This document shows, one piece after another, positions 34,447 to 34,486 of a stretch of 34,486 nt of DNA. Numbering within the stretch: position 1 is the stretch's first letter; each line of letters begins with the position of its first letter. A model generated the notes under the pieces. The model did no database searches. It worked only from the letters and a program-made list of their open reading frames with translations, and was not told the DNA's origin. A program made the position numbers and the translations under genes. This DNA comes from DATIJJ01 sp039936115 (lineage in GTDB: Bacteria > Pseudomonadota > Gammaproteobacteria > DSM-16500): NCBI GenBank assembly GCA_039936115.1, contig JBDTIZ010000180.1, forward strand, positions 1-34,486, in the 5' to 3' direction.

Positions 34447-34486
34447 CTATTTTGCTACCGCTGCTAAAAAAACGCCCTCTCCGCCC

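Overview
The window is low-GC, densely coded DNA that most resembles a host-associated gammaproteobacterium of the Legionellales (Legionella, Coxiella, Aquicella or Berkiella type). This is inferred from content: ordinary gammaproteobacterial genes (ettA, cysQ, a MATE exporter, an EnhA-like L,D-transpeptidase) are interleaved with large, poorly conserved proteins carrying eukaryotic-like domains (ankyrin, LRR, SET, dsRNA-binding-like, OTU-like, papain-like protease). No rRNA, tRNA, CRISPR array or secretion-apparatus gene was seen, so the species and any secretion route remain inference.

Layout. 33-4270: two divergent effector-like genes, a predicted papain-fold cysteine protease (minus) and a helical repeat protein (plus). 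They share a 250-bp region with two PmrA-like direct-repeat boxes, each exactly 10 bp from a -10 hexamer. 4271-6277: a remnant zone with a perfect 34-bp inverted repeat, a small hypothetical gene and an internally deleted IS30-family transposase. 6278-7645: MATE transporter. 7912-11466: a MASE1 histidine kinase, a receiver/metallo-beta-lactamase fusion and a glycine-heptad membrane protein, probably one operon. 11590-16363: an ankyrin/Sel1 protein of 1022 residues, a small secreted protein and an unknown protein.

16464-21150 is a sulfate-activation and sulfo-transfer locus: an aminoglycoside-type kinase and CysQ (minus), a fused ATP sulfurylase/APS kinase (plus), and a sulfotransferase (minus). 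Together these could make PAPS, transfer its sulfuryl group and remove the PAP product. 21307-27954 encodes a 2215-residue protein combining LRR, coiled coil, dsRBD-like modules and a C-terminal OTU-like fold that has lost its catalytic Cys and His. 28240-28908 is an L,D-transpeptidase; 28941-29138 a long nested palindrome; 29205-30878 EttA. 31041-32132 is a SET-domain protein, probably a lysine methyltransferase-like effector. 32119-33977 is an operon for a Rieske-type FAD oxidoreductase and a small membrane protein, and 34169-34357 a small membrane protein.

The most notable items are the giant LRR/dsRBD-like/pseudo-OTU protein, the SET-domain protein, the paired PmrA-like divergent promoter with its predicted protease, the receiver-MBL system with its heptad-glycine partner, and the compact sulfation locus. 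Several families of GC-rich palindromes sit between genes, mostly at convergent ends.
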